A DNA stretch of 64,000 nucleotides from PFJX01 sp031426735 (GTDB taxonomy: Bacteria > Pseudomonadota > Gammaproteobacteria > Burkholderiales > Thiobacillaceae). The position numbers were made by a program, and so were the translations under genes. This document shows, one piece after another, positions 62,537-64,000 of the stretch (positions within the stretch are counted from its first letter, which is position 1; every line of letters begins with the position of its first letter). Location: NCBI GenBank assembly GCA_031426735.1, contig JASJPK010000034.1, positions 1-64,000 on the forward strand, read 5' to 3'. The notes under the pieces are model-generated. The model was given only the letters and a program-made list of their open reading frames with translations. It ran no database searches and was not told the origin of the DNA.

Positions 62537-63169
62537 ATGACCTCCATCCGTATCCTGCTTGTCGACGACCACCCGCTGCTCCGTCTGGGCGTGCGCCGTT
62601 CCCTGGAAAACGAAGCCGGCTTCACCGTTTCAGGTGAATGCGCCGATCTGGCCAGTGCGCGCACCTGGTTGAGCGAAGGCGGCAAGGCCGATGTCGCGAT
62701 CCTCGACCGCAGCCTGCCGGATGGCGACGGACTCGATATCGCGCCGCTGCTGAAGGCGGCCGGCATGAAAGTCATCGTCCTGACCGTCGAAGACGGCGAC
62801 GACGAAATTCGCGCGGCAGTCGATGCCGGCGTCGACGGCTATCTGCTTAAGTCCTCCGATTCGGACCATATCTCGCAAGCCATCGGCATGGTGCTGCAGG
62901 ATGCCGGCGCGTTTCCGCCGGCAGTCGTGCAGAAACTGACCCGCGCCAGCGGCGAAGACCCGTTGGCCAAGCTGTCCGTGCGCGAACTGGAGATTGCCGA
63001 ATACGTCGCGCAAGGTTTCAGCAACAAGGTCATCGGCGGCAAGCTGAATCTGTCCGACAACACCGTGCGCAACCATCTGGCCAACATCATGCAGAAGCTG
63101 AATTATCACAACCGGGTGCAGGTCGCCACGTTGGTGCTGCAGCATCTCAAGAAAACCAAACGGGCATAA
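62537..63169 (+). CDS. LuxR/NarL-family response regulator
   Basis: A 210-residue two-domain regulator. The receiver has RILLVDDHPLLRLGVRRSLE and Asp57 in AILDRSLPDGDG; the lysine motif is DGYLLKSS. The C-terminal HTH has LSVRELEIAEYVAQGFSNKV and LSDNTVRNHLANIMQKLN. No histidine kinase gene is next to it. It lies 61 bp after greB and abuts the YkgJ gene (TAAATGA). Confidence 0.93.
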   Translation: MTSIRILLVDDHPLLRLGVRRSLENEAGFTVSGECADLASARTWLSEGGKADVAILDRSLPDGDGLDIAPLLKAAGMKVIVLTVEDGDDEIRAAVDAGVDGYLLKSSDSDHISQAIGMVLQDAGAFPPAVVQKLTRASGEDPLAKLSVRELEIAEYVAQGFSNKVIGGKLNLSDNTVRNHLANIMQKLNYHNRVQVATLVLQHLKKTKRA

Positions 63170-63460
63170 ATGATCGCGTGTCGCCCCGGCTGCGGCGCCT
63201 GTTGCATCGCCCCTTCGATCAGCAGCCCGATACCCGCCATGCCGCAAGGCAAGCCGGCGGGCATGCGCTGCAACCAGCTCGATGCAGACGCGCGCTGCGC
63301 CATCTTCGGCCGGCCGGAACGCCCGGCGTGCTGCTCCGGCCTGCAGCCAACCGCGGAAATGTGCCGAGACAACCCCGCCCAGGCGCTGGCCTGGCTGAGC
63401 GATCTGGAAATTGCCACGCAACCCGGGCCGAGCGCTCAATCACGCGGCACTTGGCTATAA
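63170..63460 (+). CDS. YkgJ family cysteine-cluster protein
   Basis: A 96-residue protein with the family cysteine pattern: CRPGCGACC near the N-terminus, then GMRCNQLDADARCAIFG and RPACCSGL, eight or more cysteines probably binding a metal or iron-sulfur centre. The function is unknown. The start ATG shares its first base region with the upstream TAA (TAAATG), and its own stop codon is part of the -10 element of the ahcY promoter. Confidence 0.88.
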   Translation: MIACRPGCGACCIAPSISSPIPAMPQGKPAGMRCNQLDADARCAIFGRPERPACCSGLQPTAEMCRDNPAQALAWLSDLEIATQPGPSAQSRGTWL

Positions 63461-63461
63461 T
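63456..63461 (+). promoter_or_regulatory. -10 element of the ahcY promoter
   Basis: A perfect TATAAT lies at 63456-63461, about seven bases before the SAH riboswitch begins. The -35 region is poor. The hexamer overlaps the YkgJ stop codon (TAA 63458-63460). The predicted transcript therefore starts almost exactly at the aptamer. Confidence 0.6.
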
Positions 63462-63468
63462 CGCCAGC

Positions 63469-63577
63469 CTCCGAGGAGCGCTGCAAGTTCGGCCTGAAAA
63501 GACCGCCCTTAGGCTCGGTTCAAAACTGCGCTCATCTGTTTAACCCGTGCCGGGCACGGTGCGCCAGATGAGAGCGC
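63469..63577 (+). ncRNA. SAH (S-adenosylhomocysteine) riboswitch
   Basis: The leader of ahcY holds the SAH aptamer. CCGAGGAGCGCTGCAA (from 63471) is the conserved core. GAGCGC (63476-63481) pairs with GCGCTC (63528-63533) as P1, and CCGAG (63471-63475) pairs with CTCGG (63514-63518). Downstream CAGATGAGAGCGC (63565-63577) can instead pair with GCGCTCATCTG (63528-63538), enclosing a small hairpin CCGTGC-CGG-GCACGG, so aptamer and expression platform compete for one strand. The class is known to turn on ahcY when SAH accumulates. Confidence 0.9.
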
Positions 63578-63607
63578 CCCTCCCGGCCACAGATAAGGAG
63601 CTTTACT

Positions 63608-64000
63608 GTGGCTACACCGTTTACCGATTACATCGTCGCCGACATGGCGCTGGCCGACTGGGGCCGCAAGGAAATCCGCATCGCGGAAACCGAGATGCCC
63701 GGCCTCATGGCGATCCGCGAGGAATATGCCGCCAGCCAGCCGCTGAAAGGCGCGCGCATCACCGGCAGTCTGCATATGACCATCCAGACCGCCGTGCTGA
63801 TCGAAACCCTCACCGCATTGGGCGCCGAAGTGCGCTGGGCCTCGTGCAACATCTTCTCGACGCAGGACCACGCCGCCGCCGCCATCGCCGCCGTCAACGT
63901 GCCGGTGTTCGCGATCAAGGGCGAATCGCTGACCGACTACTGGGATTACACCCACCGCATCTTCGAGTGGACCGACGGCGGTTACAGCAACATGATCCTC
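63608..64000 (+). CDS. ahcY: Adenosylhomocysteinase (partial)
   Basis: The first 131 codons of AhcY, running off the window. The start is GTG 63608 with AAGGAG eight bases upstream. Recognisable family blocks are YIVADMALADWGRKEI, EMPGLMAIREEYAASQPL, GARITGSLHMTIQTAVLIET, LGAEVRWASCNIFSTQDHAA and GESLTDYWDYTHRIF. It splits SAH into adenosine and homocysteine and is regulated by the riboswitch in its leader. Confidence 0.97.
   Translation, partial: MATPFTDYIVADMALADWGRKEIRIAETEMPGLMAIREEYAASQPLKGARITGSLHMTIQTAVLIETLTALGAEVRWASCNIFSTQDHAAAAIAAVNVPVFAIKGESLTDYWDYTHRIFEWTDGGYSNMIL

Overview
The window looks like a chromosomal segment of a betaproteobacterium, most likely from the Rhodocyclales/Nitrosomonadales side. 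The grounds are GC-rich coding sequence, an exosortase A (XrtA/EpsH) exopolysaccharide locus of the kind known from Dechloromonas- and Methylobacillus-like bacteria, an SAH riboswitch in front of ahcY, a regulatory PTS without permeases, and sigma-28-type promoters that imply a flagellated cell. Family names are given from recognition of the translated sequences; no database search was run.

Layout. 1-14995 is mostly core genome: a partial FAD/4Fe-4S dehydrogenase, the EIIA(Man)-HPr-EI phosphorelay, a diguanylate cyclase, a converging partner-switching pair (phosphatase/kinase response regulator plus STAS protein), an AddA-type helicase-nuclease, a gamma carbonic anhydrase and oligopeptidase A. 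REP-like palindromes follow three of these genes, and one lies inside the helicase gene. 15060-16640 is AT-rich and carries an acyltransferase 3 gene, probably acquired by transfer.

17342-60393 is one very large XrtA locus in five transcription blocks. Block A (minus, 24441-17342): flippase, an ATP-grasp/tyrosine phosphatase fusion, a GT2, a sulfotransferase, an acyl carrier protein and XrtA hydrolases 2 and 1. Block B (plus, 24644-29714): XrtA acyl-CoA ligase, a NodB-like protein, a DUF4124-glutaredoxin protein and a second amidotransferase whose glutaminase nucleophile is missing. Block C (minus, 32054-29677): a second sulfotransferase and the XrtA O-antigen-ligase-like protein. Block D (plus, 32319-34955): an MBOAT/SGNH O-acetylation pair. 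Block E (minus, 60393-34940): export protein, chain-length protein, tyrosine autokinase, outer-membrane protein, ATPase, WecB, deacetylase, FemAB-like protein, three XrtA glycosyltransferases, exosortase A-EpsI, amidotransferase 1, then GtrB-like GT2, WecD, GtrA, WecE, two GT-C-like membrane proteins, another GT4 and a PaaK-like ligase.

Together these genes make, decorate (deacetylation, O-acetylation, probable sulfation, an amidated sugar, probable Fuc4NAc side groups) and export a polysaccharide, and sort PEP-CTERM proteins. No PEP-CTERM substrate, PrsK/PrsR regulator or initiating sugar-phosphate transferase is present here.

60506-64000 returns to core genes: two small unknown proteins, mlaA, greB, a LuxR-type response regulator, a YkgJ cysteine-cluster protein and ahcY under an SAH riboswitch.

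The most notable regulatory signal is three sigma-28-type promoters with identical -10 elements (GCCGATAT) and identical 11-bp spacers. They lie in front of the diguanylate cyclase, the STAS/phosphatase operon and mlaA. The most notable structures are the ATP-grasp/LMW-PTP fusion, a 159-nt near-complete palindrome next to xrtA, and a palindromic repeat translated inside addA.
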